Assembly: GCA_036346275.1 (NCBI GenBank)
Contig: CM070722.1
Span: forward strand, 60,549,524-60,613,523
Source of the DNA: Otatea glauca
Taxonomy: Eukaryota > Streptophyta > Magnoliopsida > Poales > Poaceae
Length of the DNA: 64,000 nt
Direction of reading: 5' to 3'
Numbering within the stretch: position 1 is the stretch's first letter; each line of letters starts with the position of its first letter. The notes beneath the pieces are model-generated. The model did no database searches and was not told the DNA's origin. It saw only the letters and a list, made by a program, of their open reading frames with translations. The translations under genes and the position numbers were made by a program. Below, piece after piece: positions 37,621-49,395 of the stretch.

Positions 37621-38609
37621 CTAAGGCTTCGACCTGGCTTTTCTTATTGGAGCAAGCGAAGAATTTATCCACTACAAATGATAAATCTGAACACAAAAAC
37701 AAGCAATGCTAAAGGGGAGCAGTCTTCCTAAACTCACAAACGTGAGTAATAAACCACATAATCTAGCTATGACATGAAAATTATTTGCAAATCAAGGAAA
37801 AGCCACTATCTGGCTAACCAACCCACAGAATCAGCCGTAGCGTTGCAAGTTCCTCGACGAATCAACCCCAAGCCACCAAATTTCACCAAAAACAACATTA
37901 CCACTCGCTAAAAATTAGCTAGAGAACACAAATCCGCCAATAAACTAAGAGATTACGACCAGTTTCAACCATGATGCCACTAATACCAGAGCAAAGAACC
38001 ACAGTAAGAGCACGAAAAGTAGCACATTCAGCCATACACCCGCATGAGAGAGCAAAACCGAGACCCCAGCTCACCCGCTTTGGCTTGTCGTTCTTGACGG
38101 CGATGGTGGTTGAGATGATGTGGTCGGTCACCGTGTCGGCCCTTTCCTCCTTCTGCAGTGCCAACCACCCAACATAAAAGGGGGAACCAACATTATCCAA
38201 ACAAGCACTAGAACCAGCAGATTGGATGAGCCCTAGCTAAGATATGAACCAGACCCCAAATCCCTACGGCGGAGGTTACCTTTCGGTTTCGGTGGGGGTT
38301 GGGACAGCGGCCGTGAGTGGGTACACGTCCAACATCATAGACTCCAGTGCCAGTGGTGCCTCCACTGGTTGAGGGCGTGCGTCTGTGCGGGTTAGAGAGG
38401 GAGGAAGGCATCGTAGTCCCGATGCGGTGAGAGAAGAAGGCATCTGTGTATGGAGCAGAGGGGGTGGTGATGGGAGGAGGAGGCACGGTGAGGCGTGAAC
38501 CGGGAGAGAGCGGAAAGGAAGGGAGGAAGGGAGCAAGCGAGGGTGAGGGTGACAGCTGCAAGGAGGCGAGCTTTTTGAGGGGAATGGGAGGCGCTAGGGC
38601 ATGGGCCAT
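37621..38609 (-). CDS. Uncertain three-exon gene of unknown function
   Basis: A possible model in minus order: 38609-38280, 38152-38075, 37671-37621, with GT-AG introns in phase 0 and a stop at the end of exon 3. It would give 152 residues. The N-terminus (MAHALAPPIPLKKLASLQLS) is Ser/Pro/Leu-rich and could be a plastid or mitochondrial targeting peptide. Exon 2 encodes the hydrophilic KEERADTVTDHIISTTIAVK. No family was recognised. In exon 1 the other frame (ending LDVYPLTAAVPTPTETER) looks more protein-like but joins exon 2 out of phase, so either the splice site is wrong or there is a frameshift. A longer gene extending to about 37.3 kb is also possible. Confidence 0.25.
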
Positions 38610-38754
38610 AGGGCTAGAGCGCTCGCGTGGATGGCCAGATTGTTTCCTTCCCTTGGCGTGATCGGACGAGCAGGAACTAGCAGGGCTCACACGCAATTAT
38701 CGAAAACCACAAGGGCCTTTCCGCAAAAGTTCCAAACACATGGGCCTTCATTAG

Positions 38755-39485
38755 CCTGTTTGCTGTGGACCTCGCGGCAATTTGTGATATCTCGGAGGGG
38801 CTTTTTGCAACTCGGGTGACGTGTGACGTGGGCACTAGGGATGGCAATGGGTCGGGTCGGGTGCAGGTTTTACAAAACCCGACCCGACAAAAAACCCGAA
38901 TTGGAAAACCTGACCCGACCCGAATACCCTATCGGGTAAAAAACAATACCCGAACCCGGTGGGTACCCGACGGGTTTGTGCAATTGCAGTTAATAGGTCG
39001 GGTCGGGTGTCAGTTTTGCAAAACCCGACCCGCAAGAAACCCAAACCAAAAAACCCGAGCCGAACCCGGTGGGTACTCGGAACCCGACCCAAAATCTGAC
39101 GGGTATCCGAAACCCGACTGGTAGTTGATGGGTATATGCGGTATTTCGGATACCCGATGGGTACCCGTGGGTGGTTTTATAAACCCGAACCCATCTCGTG
39201 TACCCGACCCGAAGAACCCACAGGTAAAAATTTGGACCCGAACCTGACCCGATCGGGTGCAGAACCCGCGCGTACCCAAACCCGCGGGTTTGATTACCAT
39301 CCCTAGTGGGCACCCTAGGAGCTTGCCGATTCTTCTCGGCATAAGAGTAAGTATATAAAGCGCACGGGCGTTCGCTGGCCCGTTCGCTGTGGACATCACG
39401 GCGGTTTGCGATATCTCAGAGGGGTTTTTTGCAACTCAGGTGATGTGGGTGCCCCGGGAGCTCGTCGATTCTTCTCGGCATAAGA
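38755..39485. repeat. Direct duplication of about 110 bp, one copy split by a hAT MITE
   Basis: Copy 1 is 38755-38835 plus 39306-39353. Copy 2 is about 39378-39485. Shared landmarks in order are TTCGCTGTGGAC / TTTGCTGTGGAC, GATATCTC(G/A)GAGGGG, TTTTTGCAACTC, GGTGA(C/T)GTG, then CCGATTCTTCTCGGCATAAG. Copy 2 lacks the transposon, giving the pre-insertion sequence. Confidence 0.75.
38836..39305. mobile_element. hAT MITE with perfect 8-bp target duplication
   Basis: A 470-bp element begins TAGGGATGGCAATGGG and ends CCATCCCTA, flanked by GTGGGCAC on both sides (38828-38835 and 39306-39313). The interior is made of degenerate GGGT/CCCGA words in both orientations. No coding. Confidence 0.92.
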
Positions 39486-39486
39486 T

Positions 39487-40075
<589 letters not shown>

Positions 40076-40269
40076 CTACTTCTAATTACGACTTGGTGGC
40101 AGCGGTCCGTTCTCCATACCCTCTCTTTCCTTCTATTTGCTCAGCCCGTCCCCACCCTCCTTTCTTTCTGTTCGCTCAGCCTTTCCTTCTCGCTCAGCCT
40201 TTCCTTCTATTCGCTCAGCCCGTCCCCTACCCGATTCGGATTCCCTCTATTTTATGGAAATATTACTGA

Positions 40270-40700
40270 TCACATCTCATTAAAATGGAAGGATTTTATT
40301 CATATCTCTTATAAATGAAAGAGTTTCCTCATCATATCCCGCTTGGATGGAATGACATACTCACCATATCCCATGACATGAAAATCCTATTTATTGTATC
40401 TCATTCGGATAGAAATGCAGAGATTAAAAGGCAAGAATTTCATAATCAAATCACGTGCCAATTCCGGAGATCACAAGGCACCATATCATAGAGGTTGAGC
40501 ACTCACACGCCTGGCTGCCCTCTCCTCTACTTATAAAAGGCCACCTTCATCTCCATCATAGAGGATATACGAAGAGACGCATGAAAGAACAGAGAAGAGG
40601 AAGGCTCATACACACAGGAGAAAGAGAGAAAGAAGCAATACAAAAGATTCAAGGGGGGCGCAAGAAACGATATGGAAGGAGGCCATGGCTCTTTCTCTCT
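40270..40700 (+). other. Promoter- or LTR-like segment
   Basis: Contains several related words of the form CATATC(C/T)C...GGATGGAATGA (40280-40420) and a TATA box TATAAAAG at 40532-40539 followed by an A/G-rich leader. It may be an LTR remnant or a lost gene's promoter. No ends or target duplication were found. 40700-42490 shows no gene except the likely promoter of the next feature. Confidence 0.3.
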
Positions 40701-42499
40701 TTTTTTTAAGACAGCTAAAGCCGTGATTAAATTATGAGAATAGAAAACAAAGTTTAAAGTTACAAGGTGCATAAGACTGCACTCGAGACAAAAGGGGAGG
40801 AGAAAAAAAGAAAAAAAGATCAAATTCTTTAAAGTTGCCATTGTACTATCATGTTGAGGTTTTTTAAAATTATAGTAGCATGAATGATTAACTGATAATT
40901 TGAAGCACTCTTAAGTAGCTAACAAGTTAATTCGCTTCATACATGTCTTTCTTATCGACTAACTTGGCTATTGCTTTGAAAAACTTTTCTTAATAAGGTT
41001 GTATTTAAGAATTTTCGTAGCAACGTACAGACACTTAACTAGTATATATATATATACCTCAATTTATACGTTGTCTATCCATTTTTTAAAAAGAAGATCT
41101 ATTACCATGATATGCGTTTGGGACGCCGTGAATTATCCTTCTCTACGTCAGGCTCGTCCGGTGAAAAGGAGAACCGATCGAAGCGTGCGTACACACCGAG
41201 GTTGACATTAGGAATGCGACATGCGCGCATGATAGGAAGCAGCTCAATTCGCAGATGTTTAAAAAAATTTATCAGCCTTACAATGTACTAAAATATGCAT
41301 AAACCTAGTATCAAAAGATAAAAAAGGTAGCGTTTTCATGCTTTCCCTCACAATATAAATTACACAAATCTTTAATCAAACGAAAGTGTAAGAAATCATA
41401 ATCTGTCTTTTATTAATGCTTTAATGGTTGTGCAACCGTCAAAAAGAAAAATATTGAAGCACCTCCCAAAAAAATTTAAAAGATAAAGGTACAAAGAGAT
41501 ACACAAATTTAAGGATAATTTGATGGTATATTATGCTATCAACAAGGTAAAAATTCTAATTTCTTTATTAAGCCACTTGAACTTAATCATCGAGATTTGT
41601 TTAGGTTTCAATTCGTTCCTTTTGCCCCCTCGTTGCTTCGCGAGTTGTTGGAAAAGTGACGCTGCCTCAGATGGGAAAGGGATCGATCGACAGACGTGAG
41701 GCAGATGCCCCAAAAAAATCAGATCTTTTCTTCTTTTCTTGAGAGGGGAAAAAATATTCAGATAGCATGGCTAGCTAGCATAAAGAAGTTTTTACCTTGC
41801 TTAAATGCTTACACACTAGACCTGAACAGAAAGAATCCTTGCAAGTATCTGAATTTCTAATGAATTTTGGGCCTGTTGATGTAACGGACGAGTTAAAGCC
41901 CTAAACTTCTAATGCGTCATGTGGCCCATTACTTGTTAAAGGACTTCTATATTGGGATTTTTATGGACGAAGGCCCATATTCTTTTATCTCCTCGTCTAG
42001 TGGAAGCGCCCCCCAAAAAATAGGTTCCCGCCACCATCCGCGTAAGCGCCATTCCCAATCTCTCTCTTCTCTCCTAACCTCTCGTCTCGCGCTTGATCCT
42101 TCCGTTGTTGGTTCGTCTTGCTCCGCTGACTCGTAAGCGTCGTTTTTCTCGTGGTTTTTTGTTTTTCTTTCGCGGAGGTTTTCGGCGGATTCTAGGAGGC
42201 GAAGCGCGCGTTTGATCGGTTGCTTTGGATTTTTTTTTTGTTTGGGCGAACTCGCTTTCGTTGTGTGTGTGTGTTTTTTTTGGAGAAATCTAGATGTCGT
42301 TTGCGATTTGGCGTGGGTTTTTTGGTCGATTGTTTTGCCGATGTTCTATTGTCTATTCCCCGTGATGATTCGTTGCTACTATTTTGGTGTTTTTGGTTGA
42401 TCGTGGTATCGGTGGATTCCGCGATCCCTACTTTCTGATGAGACCATGCGTTCGTTGGTGTTGCCTGCAGCTAGGCGTGGTTAGCCGCGTGCCCCAGCG

Positions 42500-44952
42500 A
42501 TGGCCTTCTTCCGGGGCCTCGCCGCTGTCTCCAGGATGCGATCTCGCGTCGCGAGTGATCCGTTCATCACGTGGTTTGTGACGCGTTTTGCAATTTTAGA
42601 ACCCTTTTGTTAATTCTTATGTGGCGTGGTGCCTGCAGGGTCTGGAGGCGACGACGCTTGGTGTTGTGAGATGGCTGCAGATGCAGAGCGCCTCCGATCT
42701 CGTAAGACTCTTATTGTTTTCGGGGAGGGTTTGGGTGATCGTAGTGTTTGGATAGACTCTGATTGTTTGTGAATTGCGAAGGGTCTCCGGTCCCAATTGC
42801 AGGAGCTCACTCCGGATTAACAGGTTTTTCTCTTTTATGTCAACATTTTTGCTTGCTTTGGTGCATTTCGTGAAATCTTAAGGAGTCGAAAAGTAGCTTG
42901 TGGCATCTCATTCTTTATCCATGTAATGTGCTTAATGCGTGCTCCCAGACAATGCTATGTTGTGGCTACCTTTTTGTGATTTATTATTTTGTTGTGGAAA
43001 GTAAAACAGAAGAGATAGAAAAATAGTGTGCATTGTGCAAGTGTATTAATAGCTTGGCTTCTCTGGCTGATGGAAACACTTTCTACAAAAATCTGTCTTA
43101 ATGATGGTGGCCATTATATTTTACTATTGTTGACCATAGAGTTAGGAAGAGGTCGACCCAAACTGACGTGGGCAGTGGCGGAGCCAGGATTCTTTCAAGC
43201 CTCGGGCCGAAAACTAAGCGACAATAACTAACGCCAAATATTACTCACACCATGGTACAACAAAAACACTACACAAATACTACAAAAACACTACACAAAT
43301 ACACAATTAAAAACACTACACTACACAAATACACAATTTTGTAGTAGTATGTATGGAGCAATCATGAATAACAACATCAGCATCACAAGTCACAACATGA
43401 CATGATCAAAATATTAAAGACAAGAATGCATAACACATTAACACAATAAAACTCAACATTCAATAATCAATTAATGAGTTAATCACAATTCAGATTCAAC
43501 CATTCATTTCAGGCATTCTGCATTCAGTTATTACTCATTCTCATTCTGTCATTCACTAATCACCAAACATTCAAAATCACCAAACATTCAGACAAGTGAC
43601 AAACTGACAACCAGTGAGTGCTCATTTTCATAATTTCATTCATGGATAATGGATTCACCAATCACCTTATCACCAGACAAGTAGATACCAGTGTCCAAAG
43701 GAGTAGAGCTGCACTGAGAGGTCAGAGAGCAAAACCGCGAGCCACGGGCGCGGGGTGGGAGGCGGCCGCGAGCGGTCCGGGCGGCCAATGAGTGGTGCTG
43801 GGTGGCCGGCGGGACTTACCGATCTCGCGCGAGCCACGGGCGCTGGGCCGGGCGCTGACGAGCAAAGCAGCGACGGAGCGAGCGGCCGAGGCCGGGTCGG
43901 AGCGACGGCCGCCGGCGGAGCGGGACGGCGGCGCGAGCTCGAGTCGGATCGCCGAACCGGCCGGACTCGGAGGAGAGCAGTGGACGCGCGGCGTGAGCAG
44001 CCGAGCACCGGACCGGGCGAGGCAGAGAAAGCAGCGGGTCGGTGCCGGAGCGCCGAGCGACGGTCGGTACGGGCGGGGCGAGGCGGCGCCCGAGCTCGGC
44101 TCAGATCGAGGCGGCCCGAGCTCTGCGGTCCAAGCGGCGTGACTACCGGGCGAGGCGGCGAGGAGCCGAGTCGTGCGTGCCCTAGGCAACGCAGTGCTGG
44201 GCTGGGCTGGTGCGCCTCGGGCCCAAATGAATAGTGAACAATATTTTGTATTGTTACTTGGGCCAGGCCTCGGGCCCGGGCCCCACTGGCCCGAGGCCCA
44301 GCTCCGCCCCTGGACGTGGGAAGAAGCAATTAAAAGAGACTTGAGGGATTGAAATGTTTCCGAAGGTTTTGCATTGGATAGGAGTGAATCAAAGTTAACA
44401 ATCCACGTGTTGGAATCATGACCTAAGATTAAAGATTTAGGGGCTTTATTGACTTTGTTTGGATTTTTTTCCTAGCCTACCCTAATTTGTTTGGGATAAA
44501 ATGCTTGGTTGTTATTTTCTATTGTTTGCTATTTCTTTGAGGTTATCTTAGTTGTCTCGGGCATTGATTTAGAGGAAAGAGATATGGGTGAAGGTACTAA
44601 AACCAAATGATAGATTTATGGCGCGGAACGGTGAAATAATATTTGATCTAGTGCGATGAAATAAATCTGAATCTCTTTCCATCAATAGCGGAAGACATAA
44701 CAAGCTGTCATTAAATCAACATGTTTACCTACTTACCTCATTGATAGAAGCACTGTATCGCAAGGAACATAATAACACCATCTGTGAACTAATAGGCTCC
44801 TTTTTCGTTTGCTAATGTCATACTTGGTCAAAATATCAAAACCATTCGTGACCCCTGTTCAATTGGAGTTCTTGGACCTTATCCTGTTCTATTCGTTGAT
44901 TCCAGGAACGCTTAAAGAAGCTCAAATCAGAGCTTGGAAAGGTTCAACTGGG
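42500..44952 (+). pseudogene. Mitochondrial citrate synthase, truncated 5' part
   Basis: Citrate synthase starts the TCA cycle. Exon 1 (from 42500) encodes the transit start MAFFRGLAAVSRMRSR. Exon 2 (42639-42701) encodes GLEATTLGVVRWLQMQSASD and one more Leu. Exon 3 (42782-42823) encodes LRSQLQELTPD then a stop (TAA at 42818-42820) where the family has Gln. Exon 4 (44906 on) encodes ERLKKLKSELGKVQLG. The sequence then runs into a hAT-like end at about 44953, and the catalytic part is missing. Exon 1 lacks a good donor. A 1.1-kb hAT element lies in intron 3. Introns are retained, so this is a duplicated or degraded gene, not a retrocopy. A working copy must be elsewhere. Confidence 0.85.
43173..44312. 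mobile_element. hAT-type element in an intron of the citrate synthase pseudogene
   Basis: A 1140-bp element with ends CAGTGGCGGAGC and GCTCCGCCCCTG, flanked by a perfect 8-bp duplication GACGTGGG (43165-43172 and 44313-44320). The left half is AT-rich with CATTCA-type repeats. The right half (about 43740-44230) is very GC-rich and open in most frames by composition, with no recognised protein. Non-autonomous. Confidence 0.9.
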
Positions 44953-47060
44953 AATAGGGGCGGTAAATAGGCTTGAGGCTCGCAAGTCGGCTTGGCTCGA
45001 ATCTAGCTCGAGCCGGCTCGGCTCGGGTTGCGGTGTGAGCAAACCGAGCCAAGCCAGCTTCTGAGCTCATTGAATTTTCGAGCCGAGCTCGAGCCGGCTC
45101 GCGAGCTATTAGGCTTATCAGGCCAGGTGACCAGCCCACAAGCCACAACCCACAGCTCTTAAGCCTCTAAACCCTAAGCAACGTTGGAGCCTGGAGGCAA
45201 CTGAAGCCAGGAGCGCTCACACTCATAGGCTCGCGGCCTTGAGGGTGTCGGCGGCGACGACAAAGTCGCCATCACCACACCGTCCGCCCGCCCGCCGCAC
45301 CACCCTCTGTGCCACCCTTTCGTCCTTCCTCCGCTGTGCTGCCCGTCTGTCCTCCATCCGCAGGCCGCACCGCTAGAGTCCCCATCGCTGCGCCATCTGA
45401 TGGCCTGCCGCTCCACCTGTCGGCCTGCCTTGCCACCCATCTGTCCTCCATCGGCAGTGCGACCCGTCTGTCCTCCATCCACAGGGCCGTCCGGCATTAG
45501 CCACGCCGCCAGCAGGGCCATCCGCCATATGGAACGCCCACAGAGCATGAAGTCTCGTGCACTTCGAGGGAAGAAGGTCACTTATGATGTTGGGGCCGCC
45601 GCATCTGGCTCGGCACTAGCGGAGAGCCGTGCAACCGGGCGATGCCTCGTGAACTCTCAACCACCTCCTGATCTCGGCCAACCAAGGATGACCCCGGTAG
45701 CCTCGGTGAGTCTGTGTTCTTTGTTCTTTGGTGATGGTGATGATCTCTGGCTCTGGGTAAATTCTGTGGTACCCTTGCAGTTGCATTAGTTCCTTAGTAA
45801 AATTTGAACCAATAATGAAGTTGCATTAGTCCACCATGAATGTTCAAGTTGAATAAAGGTTTGTGATATTAAAGTATGACCATGGTAGAGTGTTTTTGTC
45901 CTGAGTAGGAGTGGTACTAGCTGTGACTGTGGGCAATCTAAATGTTACAATCTTCTTGCTTTATTCAATTGTGTCTCCGATTGATTAATTGAATACTGAC
46001 TTCACTTATTTGGTTTTGTATCACAGTTGCCGAATGAGGAATCAGAGTTGTATGATGGCTATTTGGATGACATGCCTGAAGCTGATGGCGATGGTTTCCC
46101 ATTATGTGCTGAGGATGGGGTACCTTCATATGTTTCTTTAGATTCTTAAAGTTCAAATGATGATGAAGTAGTTACGGGAGATGATGGTATTATGTCTCAA
46201 GGAAGAGGGGGAGGAATGGTTCTCCAAAGGCAAGTGGTAGACCAAAACAACGATCAAATTATTGAAAGATTTTTAAGGTGGTGAATGTTCTATCTAAGAC
46301 AAAGAAAGAGGTCGGGACGGGAGCAAAGTGCAGATATTGCTACAAAATAATGTCTTACAAACAAGGGGGTGCTATTTCACATCTGATGAGGCATATACTG
46401 AAGTGCACTCCATATTTGAACAAGGCGGCTAAGCTAAAAGCTCAACTTTGGTCCTGACAAGGCAGGTGAGACTGGTTTACCTCTTATTACCACTCCTAGT
46501 GAATATAATCAAGAGAAAACTTGTCGAATAATTGCTGAGATGATAATTATCCACAAGTATCCTTTTAAGATGGTTGAGCACACTTGGTTTAATGCCTTGA
46601 TGAGTTATTTAAATCTATCGTATACATTCATCGGTAGAAAGACGATAAGGAATGGATGCATGAAGATTTATGAATCAGAGAAGGATGCCCTTAGGAAGAG
46701 TCTCAGAAGTGTGGAGCATGTAAGTTTAACTTGTGATTTGTGAACCTCTAACCAAAATCGTTGTTACATGAGTTCGATAGCACATGATGTAGATAAAAAT
46801 TGGGTTATGCAATACCATGTGTTGAACTTTATTGAGTTGGATCCTCTCCACATCAGGGTTGTCATAGCTCATGCTGTCTTTGATTGCATTGCTGAATGAA
46901 AGATAGATGATAAGATTATCACAGTCACTTTTGATAATGCTTCATCAAATGCTGTTGTTCTAAGTAGTTTAATGGCCAAGTTTGCTGTTAGAGGATCAGC
47001 TCGTTTCATTGCTAAATATTTTCATATCCGTTGTTGTTCTCACACGGTGAATTGGTAGTA
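44953..47060 (+). mobile_element. Remnant hAT transposon inserted in citrate synthase exon 4
   Basis: It begins TAGGGGCGGTAAATAGG, followed by GAGC/GGCTCG-rich subterminal repeats (44960-45120) and repeats of GTCTGTCCTCCATC (45340-45480), then the transposase pseudogene. No matching right end or target duplication was found, so the right border (receptor-kinase fragment) is probably truncated. Confidence 0.5.
45547..47060 (+). pseudogene. hAT transposase (BED zinc finger), decayed
   Basis: Resembles plant hAT transposases of the RICESLEEPER/DAYSLEEPER type. Exon 1 (45547-45705) encodes MKSRALRGKKVTYDVG and on. Exon 2 starts at 46027 after CAG with LPNEESELYDGYLDD. A BED-like finger CRYCYKIMSYKQGG...HLMRH follows at about 46330-46410, then core-domain pieces: IIHKYPFKMVEHTWF (about 46546), SLTCDLW-like, and TFDNASSN (about 46930). 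At least three in-frame stops (after VSLDS, after LTCDL and before KIDDK) and frameshifts break it, and the conserved C-terminal dimerisation region is absent. The hAT-like end TAGGGGCGG at about 44953 probably belongs to the same element. Confidence 0.75.
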
Positions 47061-47068
47061 AATTTGTT

Positions 47069-47850
47069 AGCATGTCGACCTCAACCACACCCTCCAGCAT
47101 CTGCACCACCTCATGCATCGCTGGTCGCCGTGGTCGGAGTGAAGGGTTGTGCTCAATGCACCAGAAAGCCACTCGCGCAAACCTCCCAACCGTACCTTAC
47201 CATGCGGGCCAGGTTCCTGTGGTGGATCCGGCCAATGGACTGGATCTCGTTTGCCAACTCCCTCTCGCTGTACTCGTTCGAGTTGATGAGCTTCTTCACT
47301 GCGACGTCAGAGGGATGTAGCGACTTCGCCACCCGAAGCCTCCTCTGCCTAGCAACTTGTGAAAGCCATTGGTGGCTTTGTAAAGCTCCTTTCCGGTGAA
47401 AACCCTCACGAATTCATGGTAGCCCTTCTTCTTTCTAAGGTAGCAGTGCAACATGAGACTACTCGCTGTGGCCATCAACAAGAACGCCAAGCAGCACGTA
47501 AGGCGGTATCCTTCTTGGCGATGCCGGCACAGTTGGGCTGCTCGTCCGCACCTTGATCAACGCCGTCGTGGTGACGTTCCTTCCTTACTGCCCGACGCCA
47601 TCTTGCCACAAAATGTTCCATCAAACAGCGCCGCCGCACAGCTCCTCCTTGGTGTACGAAAATATTTTGTATGCCGAGTTCGTCCAAGTGTTGTTGGGCA
47701 GCTTGACGACCCGGAAGTCGGAACTCGGCGGAGCGGTTCTTCCCGTCGCAGCTCTGCGCATCAAGGAAGGAGTAGCCGCTCGGGCACTCGCCGTCGAGTT
47801 GGTTGTTAGTGTAGGATGTGTCTGCACTTTCGTGATTATTTTAATTCCTA
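47069..47850 (-). pseudogene. G-type lectin receptor-like kinase fragment, decayed
   Basis: On the minus strand, pieces in several frames resemble lectin S-receptor kinases. An apple/PAN-like stretch with FSYTKEELCGGAV lies near 47630. A post-membrane segment LRKKKGYHEFVRVFTGKELY runs into the ATP-loop sequence LLGRGGFG at about 47350-47430. A kinase part with KLINSNEYSERELANEIQSI and HHRNLARM follows at about 47200-47290. Then comes FWCIEHNPSLRPT near 47140, which belongs far downstream in an intact kinase, so most of the catalytic domain (HRD, DFG) is deleted. Frameshifts and stops are many. No product is expected. It abuts the hAT remnant head to head. Confidence 0.7.
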
Positions 47851-49354
47851 ATAAAATAGTGACGAGTAATGTAACATATGCATTCTGTGTAATAGAAACT
47901 TGCACAATATATTATGTCTACCTCAAACATATGTATTAGCAGGATAGAACGGATAGCCGAAATACTACTAACCAAGAGATATATCATACATATTATTTCT
48001 AACAATATAATACTATCTAAATGAACCATAGCTTACAATGATTCGCACCAATGAAGGTTGCGTTAGGGTCTAATGAGAAGAAGACGTGGAAGGAATCCGG
48101 GAACAGTTGCGTAGACGTTTTCCAAAATTTTGATTAGCCCTAACCTGTGTAGGACGAAAAAGAGATGGTGGTTAAGTGGTTTACACCCGATACACGCCGA
48201 TTGCAATTAGAATGAAGTAGCAGAGGCAGAGCAACGCCGTAGAACAACCGACAGAAATGAGGTTGTGGCTTGTGAGTATGATTATGATCAGGAACATCTC
48301 CCTCATTCATCTCATATAGAGGTCACATGAACAGAAGAAAGGAAATAGCACGTCAAATGGAAACCACGTTAAGACCATTAATGTGTACCATATAAGCAGT
48401 GCTAATTACTCAATATTCATATTTGAATGAGTCTTATCTTTTTATGTCCACTCTAATTTCGTCACATCATCATGTATCTATACTCCTTTATAATGCACGT
48501 AAACATTCTTTTCTATGTCCACCCCAAATAGTGCATCCCACTAGAGATGGTCCAACATTCGTGCACCCAGCGAAACGTCCCCAAAAACTTGCCTCCATCA
48601 AAATTAACCTCTCAAATCTTTCCTCAGCTTTGCTCACCCACATCCGATGGCCATTATTTAGTGTATCTAATCATCCCTGTGACCCACAACAGACCTCCTC
48701 CACCTACATATTTGGAAGGAGAGCGAATCAAACAAGGAAATAAATAAGGAGGATCCGCATGCAAGGAAACAAGACTTGAATTTTTTACTGGCCAAAATTG
48801 TACGTACTACATATTTGGAAGGAGGGTGAATCAAACAAGGAAATAAACAGGGAGGATCCGCATGCAAGGAAACAAGACTTGAATTTTTTATTGTCCTGGC
48901 ATTTTGATCGTATTTTTTTTTCTGAATATGACCCTTCTCGAGACTTTTTACTGATCTAGCCCCATAGAGTTTAATTTCAACAAGACGAGAGCGCTGAATT
49001 TTCATTTTCATTTTTATCTAAGGAACTAACGGCCTGTGAGTGCCGCTAATTTTTCAATTTTTCTCGCAGAACCAATGGCACGAAAGCAATCGTTTAATTT
49101 TTATCTTTTTTTCCTTGCGGATCCAATGTCGGCGAAAGCACAGCTTTATTTTTTCATATTTTTCGAAATCATCTCGTGGTCCACAATGCACCTTCCTCAC
49201 CTCCAAAGATCAACAAGGAAAAGGAAACAAACGCCCGAAAAGGAAAGGACCATACATTACGTCTTTGGGAAAAGGAAACCGAGAGATGGGGCAACACGAC
49301 CGAGATTGCACGCCACAAAGCGGCAAAGCGACCGAGACAACGCAGTCCGCAATG
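47851..49354. other. Intergenic DNA with small duplications
   Basis: No gene recognised. It contains the tandem duplication at 48704-48898 and a looser duplication at about 49030-49160 (units sharing ATTTTTC...GC(A/G)GA(A/T)CCAATG). Confidence 0.5.
48704..48898. repeat. About 103-bp tandem duplication
   Basis: Units starting CTACATATTTGGAAGGAG at 48704 and 48807 share about 90% of their bases up to the TTGAATTTTTTA end. Non-coding. Confidence 0.85.
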
Positions 49355-49395
49355 GCTCCACGGCCGCCGGCGCTTTGAAGCGCCGCAAGTAAATT

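Noticed and set aside
43670..44329. Overlapping ORFs of 116-219 residues on both strands
   Set aside because: Very GC-rich interior of a hAT element with low-complexity Arg/Pro/Ala products. No motif, promoter or splice support.
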